Of a stretch of DNA of 64,000 bases, positions 18,158-26,376 are shown in pieces (the stretch's first letter is position 1; every line of letters starts with the position of its first letter). The stretch covers positions 521,088 through 585,087 of the forward strand of contig NZ_LWLB01000023.1 of assembly GCF_001905145.1 (NCBI RefSeq), read 5' to 3'. The stretch is from Nocardiopsis sp. TSRI0078. Its GTDB lineage: Bacteria; Actinomycetota; Actinomycetes; Streptosporangiales; Streptosporangiaceae. Position numbers and translations under genes: made by a program. Below the pieces are notes generated by a model. It saw nothing but the letters and a program-made list of their open reading frames with translations, was not told where the DNA came from and searched no databases.

Positions 18158-19303
18158 CTAGAGGGCTTCCTGGCAGAAGTCGGTGTCGGCGTAGTCGTCG
18201 GTGCAGATCTCCTCGATGCTGTAGATCCCGTCCGAGACGACCGTGTCGCCGACGTTCTCCGCGGTGACCGCGATCGGCTCCAGCAGGACCGACGGGACGG
18301 TCTCGCCGCCGCCGTCCTCGACGTCGGTGAGCGTGTACTCGCCCAGCTCGGGGTCCTCGCCGGTGGCCAGGCCCACGGCCATGGCGGCCGCGATCTGGGC
18401 CTCGGGCTCGATGGCCTTGTAGACGGTCATGTACTGCTCACCGGCGATGATGCGCTGGATGCCGGCGAGTTCGGCGTCCTGTCCGGTCACGGGGGGCAGG
18501 TCCTCGACGCTCACGCCCGCGCTGCGCAGCGCGGAGATGACACCGGAGGCGATGCCGTCGTTGGCGGCGTAGACGCCGGTGATCTCGTCCAGGCCCAGGG
18601 AGGTGATGGAGCCCTCCATCTGGGAGTTGGCCTCGTCCGGCGACCAGTCCGGGGTGTCGAACTCCTGGCCGACCTTGATCTGGTCCTCGAAGACCTCCAT
18701 GGCGCCCGCCTTGAAGCTGGCGGCGTTGGGGTCGGTGGGCGAACCGTGCATCACGACGATCGAGCCCTCACCGGTGGTGCCCTCCGCCTCCAGGGCCTCC
18801 AGCAGGGACTGGGCCTGGACCTGGCCGACGCGGTGGTTGTCGAAGGAGACGTACATGTCGGCGCCGCCCTCGGCGAGGCGGTCGTAGGCGAGCACCGGCA
18901 CGCCCTGCGACTTGGCCTCGTTGACGGTCCCGGCCGCGGCCGCGGCGTCGACGGCGTCCAGGACGAGCACGTCCACGCCGTCGGTCAGCATGGCCTGGGC
19001 CTGGGTCTGCTGCTCGTCCACGTCCCCGTCGGCGTTGGCGTAGGACACCTCGCAGTTCGGGCAGAGCTCGGCCATCTCCGCCTCGAAGAAGGGGCGGTCG
19101 AAGGCCTCGTAGCGGGCCGTGTGGAGGTCGGGCAGGAGGAGGCCGACCTGGAAGCCCTCCTCGACGGTGTGGGTCTCCTGCTCACCCTCGCCTCCGGAGG
19201 TGGTGAGCGAGCCGCAACCGGTGACGAGGAGTGCCAGAGCCGCTCCGGCGGCGGCGAAACCGCCGGCGGCCGTGCGGCGCGGTGTGAAGCGTCGTGTGTT
19301 CAA
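18158..19303 (-). CDS. xylF: Sugar ABC transporter substrate-binding lipoprotein (XylF-type)
   Basis: 381 residues. The N-terminus has an Arg-rich head, a hydrophobic core and a lipobox LLVTGC (Cys near 30), so it is an outer-face lipoprotein. The rest is a type-I periplasmic-binding fold of the ribose/xylose family: FQVGLLLPDLHTARYEAFDRPFF, DVLVLDAVDAAAAAG, GVYAANDGIASGVISAL, PPVTGQDAELAGIQRI. The start is a rare TTG at 19303 with GAGAGG eight bases upstream; the nearby ATG at 19319 is out of frame. It is the first gene of the operon, preceded by a cluster of TGAACA half-sites. Confidence 0.9.
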   Translation of the reverse strand: MNTRRFTPRRTAAGGFAAAGAALALLVTGCGSLTTSGGEGEQETHTVEEGFQVGLLLPDLHTARYEAFDRPFFEAEMAELCPNCEVSYANADGDVDEQQTQAQAMLTDGVDVLVLDAVDAAAAAGTVNEAKSQGVPVLAYDRLAEGGADMYVSFDNHRVGQVQAQSLLEALEAEGTTGEGSIVVMHGSPTDPNAASFKAGAMEVFEDQIKVGQEFDTPDWSPDEANSQMEGSITSLGLDEITGVYAANDGIASGVISALRSAGVSVEDLPPVTGQDAELAGIQRIIAGEQYMTVYKAIEPEAQIAAAMAVGLATGEDPELGEYTLTDVEDGGGETVPSVLLEPIAVTAENVGDTVVSDGIYSIEEICTDDYADTDFCQEAL

Positions 19304-19395
19304 CGCGGGTGCCTCTCATGACGGGGGATGCGAACGGTGGAACTCGCGAGTGGTGGAGTGAAGTCAAACCCCGCCGCCACCTTGCCGTCAACTCC

Positions 19396-19443
19396 TGAAC
19401 ACATAACCGAAACATCACGAGTCTTGTGTTCACGCTGTGAACA
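19396..19443. promoter_or_regulatory. TGAACA half-site cluster upstream of xylF
   Basis: TGTTCAC-gct-GTGAACA (19427-19443) is a perfect 17-bp palindrome. A further upstream-facing half-site, TGAACACA (19396-19403), forms a perfect 8-bp inverted repeat with TGTGTTCA (19425-19432). All lie 93-140 bp upstream of the xylF start. This is probably the operator of the sugar operon, bound by the ROK regulator or another sugar regulator. The rest of the 433-base gap (19304-19736) shows no gene. Confidence 0.55.
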
Positions 19444-19736
19444 GAACGAAAACCCAGGCCACAGCGGGGATCCCCGCGTGTGAGCTTGTGTGAAGGGAAC
19501 CTGGTTTTTTACCGAACCGCGGTTGCGACCCGTCGCTGACCTCGGTGTTCGCCGCCCGCCAGCTTATGCGCGGATACCGTCCCATGGTGCCCGGACACCG
19601 TACGGATCCGCTCCGGGCCCCGATCCGGGCCGGAGGGGCCCACGGGCCGGGCACGAAAGGGGCCGGGGAACGTCCGCGCCACCGAGAACGCGGGGACCCG
19701 GCGGTACGGGAGGCTGGGCCCGCCCCGTCCCTCGGG

Positions 19737-20912
19737 TCAGTTCACGTGCAGCGCGGCCATGCGCAGTGCGCCGTACAGGGCCGCGTCCCGGCCCAGCGCG
19801 CTCGGTACCAGTTCGAGCCGGTCCAGGGCGCTTCCCAGCGAGCCCAGCTCCATCGCCCGGCGCATCGGGTCCAGCAGCAGCTCCCCCGCCTCGGCCAGCT
19901 CCCCGCCCACGATCACCCGATCGGGGTTGAACAGGTTCGCCATGATCGCGGTGCCCTGGCCCAGCGCGGTACCCGCCTCGGCGATGATGCGCCGGCTGCC
20001 CGGGTCGCCCTCCAGCGCCGCCGCCACCATGTCCGGGACCCGGACGGGCCCCGGGCCGCGGGCCGCACCGTTGTCCTGCGGCAGCATGTCCAGCAGGTAG
20101 TTCGCGCCCACGAAGGTCTCCAGGCAGCCCCGGTTGCCGCACCGGCACACCTGTCCGCGCGGGTCCAGGGCGATGTGCCCGATCTCCCCGGCCGTGCCTC
20201 CCGCGCCGCGGAAGAGCCGGCCGGACATCATGATGCCCGCGCCCACGCCCTCGTTGATGACCAGGTGGACCACGTGTTCGGCCCCCACGCCCGCGCCCTG
20301 GTGCTGCTCGGCCAGGACCGAGAGGTTGGCGTCGTTCTCGGCCAGGGCCTCCACCCCCAGCCGCTCGGTCAGGGCCTCGGCCGGGCGGAACCCCGCCCAG
20401 CGGGGCACGCAGGAGATGTCGCCGACCTCGCCGGTGGCCGGGTCGACCGGGCCGGGGACGGAGACCACCACCGACGACACGGTGCCCAGGTCGATCCGCG
20501 AGCGGAGCAGTGTGGTCTCGGTCAGCCAGGCGGCGCGCCGTATCCCGCGCTCGGCGTCGGAGGCCACGTCGTAGTCGATCTCCTCGCGGGCCAGCATGTT
20601 GCCGTCGCTGTCGCCGATCGCGACGCGGACGCACGCGGCGGTGAAGTCGACGGCCACGACGGTGCCGGGCGGGCGCAGCAGCGTGACCGCCCTGGCCCGG
20701 CGGCCGTTGGAGGAGGTGTCGCGCACCGAGACCGTCCCGGCGGCGCGCAAGCCGCGGACGATGTTGGAGACGCTGGCCGCGGACAGGCCGGTGGACCGGG
20801 ACAGTTCGGCCTGGGTGCACGTCCCGTCGCGGCGCAGCACGTCCACGACCCGCCGCTCGTTCGCCTGGCGCAGGGCGGACTGGGATCCCGGCGTCGCGGT
20901 GGCCTCGGTCAC
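19737..20912 (-). CDS. rok7B7: ROK-family transcriptional regulator (Rok7B7-like)
   Basis: 391 residues. The N-terminal winged helix (about 15-75) contains RRDGTCTQAELSRSTGLSAASVSNIVRGL. The ROK domain follows, with the zinc-binding signature GHIALDPRGQVCRCGNRGCLET (His plus three Cys). The phosphate-binding DxGxT loop of ROK kinases is degenerate here (AVDFTAACV), so it is a regulator, not a sugar kinase. The frame is open to 21593; GTG 20912 with AAGGGG eight bases upstream is preferred over ATG 20978. It sits beside xylFGH as in S. coelicolor, where Rok7B7 links xylose uptake, carbon control and antibiotic output (recalled). Confidence 0.85.
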   Translation of the reverse strand: MTEATATPGSQSALRQANERRVVDVLRRDGTCTQAELSRSTGLSAASVSNIVRGLRAAGTVSVRDTSSNGRRARAVTLLRPPGTVVAVDFTAACVRVAIGDSDGNMLAREEIDYDVASDAERGIRRAAWLTETTLLRSRIDLGTVSSVVVSVPGPVDPATGEVGDISCVPRWAGFRPAEALTERLGVEALAENDANLSVLAEQHQGAGVGAEHVVHLVINEGVGAGIMMSGRLFRGAGGTAGEIGHIALDPRGQVCRCGNRGCLETFVGANYLLDMLPQDNGAARGPGPVRVPDMVAAALEGDPGSRRIIAEAGTALGQGTAIMANLFNPDRVIVGGELAEAGELLLDPMRRAMELGSLGSALDRLELVPSALGRDAALYGALRMAALHVN

Positions 20913-20964
20913 CAGTTGCCCCTTTGCCTTGGTGGTCTCCCGGCGCTTCGGCACCGTTGCGAGG

Positions 20965-20979
20965 AATGCTACAAGCATT
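20965..20979. promoter_or_regulatory. Palindrome in the rok promoter region
   Basis: AATGCT-aca-AGCATT, a perfect 6+6 inverted repeat about 53 bp upstream of the rok GTG, in the divergent region shared with the P-loop kinase gene. A candidate autoregulatory site; it does not resemble the xylF upstream half-sites. Confidence 0.35.
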
Positions 20980-21023
20980 GAACGCAAGCCGAAACTTCGC
21001 GTCGTCGGCGTTAGGGTCCGAAC

Positions 21024-21650
21024 GTGACCAGACCACGCATCAGCACCGCCGAGCCCGGATGGCCGCACCGCCTCGCCCGGACGGTCCCCTCCCCCGGCGC
21101 GGGCCGCGCCCGTGTCGTGGCGGTCGAGGGGCGCTCGGGCGCGGGCAAGAGCACGGTGGCCGAGGAGCTCGGCGCGGCGCTGGCCGCGCGGGGGGAGCCG
21201 ACCCGCGTGCTGACCATGGAGGACCTCTACCCCGGCTGGGAGGGCCTGGCTGAGGCGCCGGAACTGCTGCGGGAATGGGTCCTGGAACCGCTCGCGCGCG
21301 GGGAGCGGGCGGCATGGCGGCGCTACGACTGGGAGCGGGGCGCGTTCGCGCGGGAGTGGACCGCCCTGCCCGGCGACGTGGCGGCGGGCGGGGTCCTCGT
21401 GGTGGAGGGGTCCGGCTCGGGCGCCGCCGCCGTGCGCGGCCTCCTCGACCTGCTGGTGTGGGTGGCCGCGCCCGACGGCGAGCGCTCGCTGCGGTTGGAC
21501 GGCCGGTGGGACGCGGGCCTCTACGCGCCCTACCGGCGCGTGTGGGCGGAGCAGGAGGAGGCCTTCCACCGGCGGGACCGCCCCCGGGAGCACTCCGACG
21601 TGGTGGTCGACAACTCCTCGCGCGGCGACGGCGGCGGACCGGTCGGTTGA
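21024..21650 (+). CDS. P-loop nucleoside-kinase-like ATPase
   Basis: 208 residues. Walker A is GRSGAGKST at about 36-44, followed by the uridine-kinase-like order: MEDLYPGWEGLAEAPELLREWVLEPLARGE, RYDWERGAFAREW, VLVVEGSGSG, and a C-terminal WAEQEEAFHRRDRPREHSDVVVD. This layout occurs in small actinobacterial ATPases annotated as uridine kinase-like; the real substrate is not proven. The GTG start has a TAGGGT box six bases upstream, so the mRNA may be leaderless. Divergent from rok. Confidence 0.7.
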   Translation: MTRPRISTAEPGWPHRLARTVPSPGAGRARVVAVEGRSGAGKSTVAEELGAALAARGEPTRVLTMEDLYPGWEGLAEAPELLREWVLEPLARGERAAWRRYDWERGAFAREWTALPGDVAAGGVLVVEGSGSGAAAVRGLLDLLVWVAAPDGERSLRLDGRWDAGLYAPYRRVWAEQEEAFHRRDRPREHSDVVVDNSSRGDGGGPVG

Positions 21651-21663
21651 GGGCCGAGAGCGC

Positions 21664-22359
21664 TCATCCGGCTCCCGGTGCAGACGTCCCTCCCCGGCGG
21701 AGACCGGCGAAGGCGCCGACCAGACGCGCGACGACCGTGGTCAGGAACAGCGTTCCGGTGACCGCCTCGGCCGCGGAGAGCGTGCGCGCCCACGTCGAGA
21801 CCGGCAGGACGTCCCCGTAGCCCAGGGTGACCAGGGTGACGAAGGAGTAGTAGAAGAGCTGCTGCCAGGCGACCCGGCCACCGGGGTGGGAGGAGTCGGC
21901 GAAGCTTCCGGGGGAGGCGCTCTCCAGGACCGCGAACACGGTGGTGAAGAACCCGCCGAGCAACAGGTAGACGCACACCGCCGCCAGGACGAGATCCGGT
22001 TCGTGGGTACGGCTGCGGCGGTAGACGAACCTCAGCAGCGAGTACATCAGCACGATCTGGAAGGCCGCCGCCGCGACGAACATGGACGTCAGCGCCGGGC
22101 CGTGGCCACCGGTCGCACCGGTCCACGCCCCGCAGCCGAGCAGGACCGCGCCCGTGACGGCCGCCGGAGCGACCCGGTCGCGCTCCCCGCGTACCAACAG
22201 GACGCCGGAGAGCACCACCCCCACGTACGTGACCAGGTACAGCGCCGCCCAGAGCGGACCGTGGAGGGTGACGGGGCACCCGAACTGGACGAGGACCACG
22301 AACCCGAGGAACACTCCGAGGTGCACGGGGCGGCCCGGCCTGCCTCCGCGTCTGCGCAC
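21664..22359 (-). CDS. Potassium channel family protein
   Basis: About 231 residues. Four or five hydrophobic helices precede a C-terminal pore unit: helix, SFADSSHPGGRVAWQQLFYYSFVT pore helix, the K+ selectivity filter TLGYGD, then an inner helix. It probably forms a tetrameric K+ channel. No cytoplasmic RCK domain follows, so gating is by voltage or an unknown signal. The frame extends to 22419; GTG 22359 with AGAGTGAG upstream is a reasonable start but the choice is uncertain. It faces the P-loop kinase gene tail to tail, only 13 nt apart. Confidence 0.82.
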   Translation of the reverse strand: MRRRGGRPGRPVHLGVFLGFVVLVQFGCPVTLHGPLWAALYLVTYVGVVLSGVLLVRGERDRVAPAAVTGAVLLGCGAWTGATGGHGPALTSMFVAAAAFQIVLMYSLLRFVYRRSRTHEPDLVLAAVCVYLLLGGFFTTVFAVLESASPGSFADSSHPGGRVAWQQLFYYSFVTLVTLGYGDVLPVSTWARTLSAAEAVTGTLFLTTVVARLVGAFAGLRRGGTSAPGAG

Positions 22360-22441
22360 GGGCTCACTCTGGCACGCTCCCCCTCGCCCGAAGGGGAGCC
22401 GCGCCGGTGTCCGCGGCACCGGCGGACCGCTCCGCGACGCG

Positions 22442-24814
22442 TCAGGACCCGCAGATCTCCCGGGCCCTGCGCAGGTCGGTGTGGATGCGGTCGACCCCCG
22501 CCGTCAGCGGCGGCAGCTGCGAAGCCACCCCGTTCAGCTCCCCGTAGCGCTGGCTGCGCCGCACCGGGCTGCCGAAGGCGATCCGCACGGTGATCTCCGC
22601 CAGGACGGCTCCGACGAAGCCGATCACGCCCACGGTGAGCAGCAGGTTGGTGATCCCCTCCATGGCGGCGCCCATCGCCAGCTCGGTCACGATCCCGGCG
22701 GGGATGCCGAGGATGGCGAACCGGCAGAGCCGCAGGGCGAGCACCAGCCGCTCCTGGATCCGCACCCGGCTGCGCAGGGAGTCGTGCCTGGTCCTGACCT
22801 CGCCGTGGCGCTTCTCCCAGTGCCGCCGCTGCTCGGCCAGCGCCCGCATGGTCGGCACCGCGCCGTAGACCACCGCCGCGTACCCGGCGTTGACGGGCAG
22901 CGGCGCGGTCCGGACACGGTTCCACAGGATGGCCACCCACTCCCCCACGCCCGTGTCGCCGCCGTCGCCGGGCGGCACCATCCGCTCCGGGTGCAGCAGG
23001 AAGGTCAGGATGAGGGCGGTGCTGACGTTGACGTGCGCGGCGCGCCACCCCTCCAGGTCACTGGTCAGCTGCCTGTGGAAGGCGTTGGCGGCCTGCTCGG
23101 CCTCGTCGAGGTACTCGGCGAGCCGCATCAACTCGCCGGAGTCGTCGCCGTGGTGGGCGCCCATGATCCGGAGCAGGCTCGGGCGGGCCATCAGGAGCAT
23201 CTCGTTGGCCAGGGGCGCGCCGGTGAGCAGGGGGCGCGGGTCGGTGAACATCTCGCGCAGTTCGGCCACGGTGGCGCCCCTGCCGCGGAAGATGGGCGGC
23301 AGGTCGGGGCGCAGCTGGGAGACGAAGGAGGCCACCGCCAGGTTGGCGTCGCTGTTGGCGTGCCCGCGGAACAGGGAGCGGTCCAGGGTGGTGTCGCCGA
23401 GGTCGTTGACGAGCCAGGCGCCGAGGGCGGACCGCTCGGCCGGGTCGCTGAAGACCTGGACGGCGGCGCTCCAGTTCTGCTGCATCGCCGCGGCCAGATC
23501 GCGCGGGTCGGTGAACCGGATGCCGTGGAAGTGGTACGGGGGCACACCGGCGTGGTGCCGCGGCGGCGCGGCGGGCCCCGAGCCCACCGGCCCCGACGCG
23601 GGGGGCGGGGAGTACGGCGGCGGTGACGCGGGGGCGCCGTGGGGCGGCCGCGTGCCGGGAGCGGCGGGGTCCGGACCCGGTGCGGGCGGCGCGGTGTGGG
23701 ACGGAGCCGCGTGGGGCGGAGCCAGACCGGCGGAGGGTTCGGCGGAATCGGCGCCTCCGGGCGCCATCCGCGTGTAGGCGCGGGTCGGGTCCACCGGGAC
23801 CTGCGGGGCCACCCTGGTCGGGTCCACCGGGGTACGGGTCGCCACACGGGTGGGGCTCACCCGCGCGGGCGCGTCGGAGGCGGCCCGGGCGGGGTCCGCG
23901 TCCGCCCCGGTGTACGCGTCCCGTGCGGTCCCGTTGGCCCCCGCCCCCGGGGAGGGCGCTCCCGCGGCCGGGGGCCGCCCGCCGCCGGCGGGCGCGCTGA
24001 CCAGCCGGTTGAGCAGGGTGGTGGCGTCGGGGCGGCGCTCGGGGTCCTTGTCCAGGCAGGAGCGGACGATCCCGGCCAGCGGCTCGGTGAGCGCGCCGAG
24101 GTCGGGCTCCGCGCCCAGGATGCGGGCGATGCGGGAGGCCTGGGTGGGTCCGGGGAAGGCCTCCCGCCCCGTGGCGGCGTAGACCATGACCGAGCCCCAG
24201 GAGAAGATGTCCACCGCCGGGGTCAGCCGCATGCCCTCCAACTGCTCGGGCGCCATGTACCCGATGGTCCCCACCACACCGCTGGCGGTCACCGAGGTCG
24301 TCTCCACGGCGCGGGCGATACCGAAGTCGATCACACGGGGGCCGTCGGGGGCCAGCATGATGTTGTCCGGCTTGAGGTCGCGGTGCACCACCCCCGCGGC
24401 GTGGATCGCCGCCAGGGCGGTGGCGGTGGAGATCGCCAGCCGGTGCAGTTCGACCCCGCTCCGGGGGCCGTCCTCGGCCACCGCCGCCTGCAGGGTGGGG
24501 CCCTCGATGTACTCCGTGGCGATCCACGGCTCCTCGGCCCCGGGATCGGCGTCCAGGATCGCGGCGATGCAGAAGCCGCTCACCCGGCGGGCCTGCTCCA
24601 CCTCGGTGGCGAAGCGGCGGCGCATCTCGGGGTCGCCCGCCCAGCTGGCGTGCAGGAGCTTGACCGCGGCACGGCCGCCGTCGGGGGCCTCGCCGAGGAA
24701 GACCTCGCCGAAACCGCCCCTTCCCAGCGAACGCACCAGTCGGTAGTTCCCCGCCATGCGGCCCGGGTCCCGACCCGTCCCGCCGCTACCGCCCCGGCCG
24801 TCCTGGTCGTCCAC
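22442..24814 (-). CDS. Ser/Thr protein kinase with unusual membrane-linked C-terminal domain
   Basis: 790 residues. The kinase domain (about 23-270) is intact: LGRGGFGEVFLG loop, AVKLL Lys, VVHRDLKPDN catalytic loop, IDFGIA, and GYMAPEQ. A Pro/Thr-rich linker follows with repeats of the form DPTR-V/A-x (about 310-345), possible phosphorylation sites. The C-terminal half (about 420-790) is not a PASTA or other sensor I recognise: it begins FTDPRDLAAAMQQNWSAAVQVFSDP, is largely helical, and has two TM helices at about 705-755. Transcribed in the same direction as the two membrane proteins upstream, with its own promoter candidate (TATAGT box at 24874-24879). Confidence 0.88.
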   Translation of the reverse strand: MDDQDGRGGSGGTGRDPGRMAGNYRLVRSLGRGGFGEVFLGEAPDGGRAAVKLLHASWAGDPEMRRRFATEVEQARRVSGFCIAAILDADPGAEEPWIATEYIEGPTLQAAVAEDGPRSGVELHRLAISTATALAAIHAAGVVHRDLKPDNIMLAPDGPRVIDFGIARAVETTSVTASGVVGTIGYMAPEQLEGMRLTPAVDIFSWGSVMVYAATGREAFPGPTQASRIARILGAEPDLGALTEPLAGIVRSCLDKDPERRPDATTLLNRLVSAPAGGGRPPAAGAPSPGAGANGTARDAYTGADADPARAASDAPARVSPTRVATRTPVDPTRVAPQVPVDPTRAYTRMAPGGADSAEPSAGLAPPHAAPSHTAPPAPGPDPAAPGTRPPHGAPASPPPYSPPPASGPVGSGPAAPPRHHAGVPPYHFHGIRFTDPRDLAAAMQQNWSAAVQVFSDPAERSALGAWLVNDLGDTTLDRSLFRGHANSDANLAVASFVSQLRPDLPPIFRGRGATVAELREMFTDPRPLLTGAPLANEMLLMARPSLLRIMGAHHGDDSGELMRLAEYLDEAEQAANAFHRQLTSDLEGWRAAHVNVSTALILTFLLHPERMVPPGDGGDTGVGEWVAILWNRVRTAPLPVNAGYAAVVYGAVPTMRALAEQRRHWEKRHGEVRTRHDSLRSRVRIQERLVLALRLCRFAILGIPAGIVTELAMGAAMEGITNLLLTVGVIGFVGAVLAEITVRIAFGSPVRRSQRYGELNGVASQLPPLTAGVDRIHTDLRRAREICGS

Positions 24815-24873
24815 CGGTCCACCCCGTATCCGTCGTCATCACATCCCCGGTAGCCCATGACGGGCCCGTGGGA

Positions 24874-24879
24874 ACTATA
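24874..24879 (-). promoter_or_regulatory. Possible -10 box of the kinase gene
   Basis: TATAGT on the minus strand, 60 bases upstream of the kinase GTG, with TTCGGG 16 bases further upstream as a weak -35. It is the best AT-rich match in the 185-nt gap. Confidence 0.3.
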
Positions 24880-24999
24880 GCCACGTTTCGGTCGGCCCGA
24901 ACCCGGTGACATGGGCAGGTACCGAAGTTCCACTCCGTAGGGGCAGATGGTGGCCCCCGGGGCTGGTGTTCAGCGAGGTGCGCATCCGATACCGCTCCG

Positions 25000-26376
25000 T
25001 TACGTCCCCGCCGGTCGGCCGCGACGGTGGTCGCCGCGCTGGATCCGCTGGACGAGGTCGTCGGTGAGGGTGCCGTACCCGGTGGCGGCCCACACGCTGT
25101 CCTCGGCGGGCACCTCGTAGTACGGGACCGTCTCCCCCTCGTACTCGGCGGGCAGGACGACGGGGCGCACCCGGTCGCGTACGGCCCTGGCGCACTCGGC
25201 GCACAGCGGAACGCGGATGGTGCGCGTACCGCCGAACTCGCGCCAGGACGTCACCTTGGTCTCCGTGCCGTGCAGCGGGTTGGCGTAGCAGTGGCGGCGC
25301 CGGACGGCGGTACGCGCGCCCCTGGAGGCCTCCTCGATCGCGTCCTCGGCCATGTCCAGCAGCACGAGCACGCCGACGGCGTCGGGCAGGGCGGCCCCCT
25401 CGGCCGCCATCCGGTCGTGGACGGCGGCCGCCGCGGAGCGTGCGTCCAGGGCGCGCCGCAGGCTCTGGTGCGCCTTCTGTCCCCTGCTTCCCCCGGAGTC
25501 CAGGCGGCTCAGGCGCTCGCCGACCTCGATGAGGTCGCGCTCCCCCTGTTCCACCAGGGAGTCCAGCCGGGCCCGGTCGGCGTTGTCGAACGCGGCGTGC
25601 TGGGCGACCGGGGCCGCCCTCCCGGCCGGCCCCGCCGTGAACCGGCGCCGGAGGAGCAGTGCCGACACGAGCGCGAGCAGGACCGCGGCCACGGCCCCGA
25701 GCCAGGCCGGCGGTCCCGTGCCCGCCTCCGCGTCCGTGCCCCGGGCCGCGACCGCGTCCTGCGTTTCGGTGGCCTCCGGGGCCGCCTCGTCCGTGCCCCC
25801 GAGGTGGGGGTTGGCCTCCTCGTAGGCGCGGAGGGCCTCGTCGTAGGCCGCACGGGGGTCGTCGGACAGCGCGGTCTCCACGGCCAGGTCGACCTGTTCG
25901 AGCATGGAGCCGTCGAAGCCGGTCCCGTAGGAGGCGACCAGGGAGCCGTAGTGCGCCGGGGCGCTCCCGCCGGAGGAGAAGTCCGCGCCGTGGAACCCGC
26001 CGTGGACGTCGTAGGCCAGGTAGTGGCCCCCTCCCCCGCCCCTGCGGTCGTGCAGGACCGACAGCAGGGCGGCGGCGTCGCCGTCCCACGCGTCGCCCTC
26101 CGCCAGGGGCACCACGACCACGTACAGGTCCAGGCCGGCGGAGTCGATGGCCCCGTCCACGCGCTCCTGCTCCTCCGCCGGGAAGGCGCTCTCGTAGGCG
26201 GGGTCGACGTACACGCGCGACGCGGCCAGGGCATCGGCGACGGTCTGGACCGGGTCCCGCCGGTCCCCGGCCCCCTGGGCCGACGCCCCGGCCGCGGGGA
26301 GCAGGACCAGCAGGGCACAGGCACCGGCGGTCAGCGCTCGTGCCGCGTACCGGAGCGTCGGCAACTCAGAGGGCAT
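25000..26376 (-). CDS. Membrane protein with extracellular domain and CxNPLHG...CxxC module
   Basis: 458 residues from ATG 26376. A signal peptide (ALTAGACALLVLLPAAGASAQ) leads into an extracytoplasmic domain of about 190 residues with SRVYVDP and DLYVVVVPL. One TM helix (about 230-252) is followed by a cytoplasmic helical part and a C-terminal module CYANPLHG...VPLCAECARAV whose four Cys/His residues could hold zinc. The same design, and the same CxNPLHG and LCxxC motifs, occur in the gene directly upstream, which overlaps this start by 11 nt, so the two are coupled paralogs. The outer domain loosely resembles TPM-type domains; I do not recognise the family. Function unknown, perhaps signalling with the kinase next door. 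Confidence 0.75.
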   Translation of the reverse strand: MPSELPTLRYAARALTAGACALLVLLPAAGASAQGAGDRRDPVQTVADALAASRVYVDPAYESAFPAEEQERVDGAIDSAGLDLYVVVVPLAEGDAWDGDAAALLSVLHDRRGGGGGHYLAYDVHGGFHGADFSSGGSAPAHYGSLVASYGTGFDGSMLEQVDLAVETALSDDPRAAYDEALRAYEEANPHLGGTDEAAPEATETQDAVAARGTDAEAGTGPPAWLGAVAAVLLALVSALLLRRRFTAGPAGRAAPVAQHAAFDNADRARLDSLVEQGERDLIEVGERLSRLDSGGSRGQKAHQSLRRALDARSAAAAVHDRMAAEGAALPDAVGVLVLLDMAEDAIEEASRGARTAVRRRHCYANPLHGTETKVTSWREFGGTRTIRVPLCAECARAVRDRVRPVVLPAEYEGETVPYYEVPAEDSVWAATGYGTLTDDLVQRIQRGDHRRGRPAGT

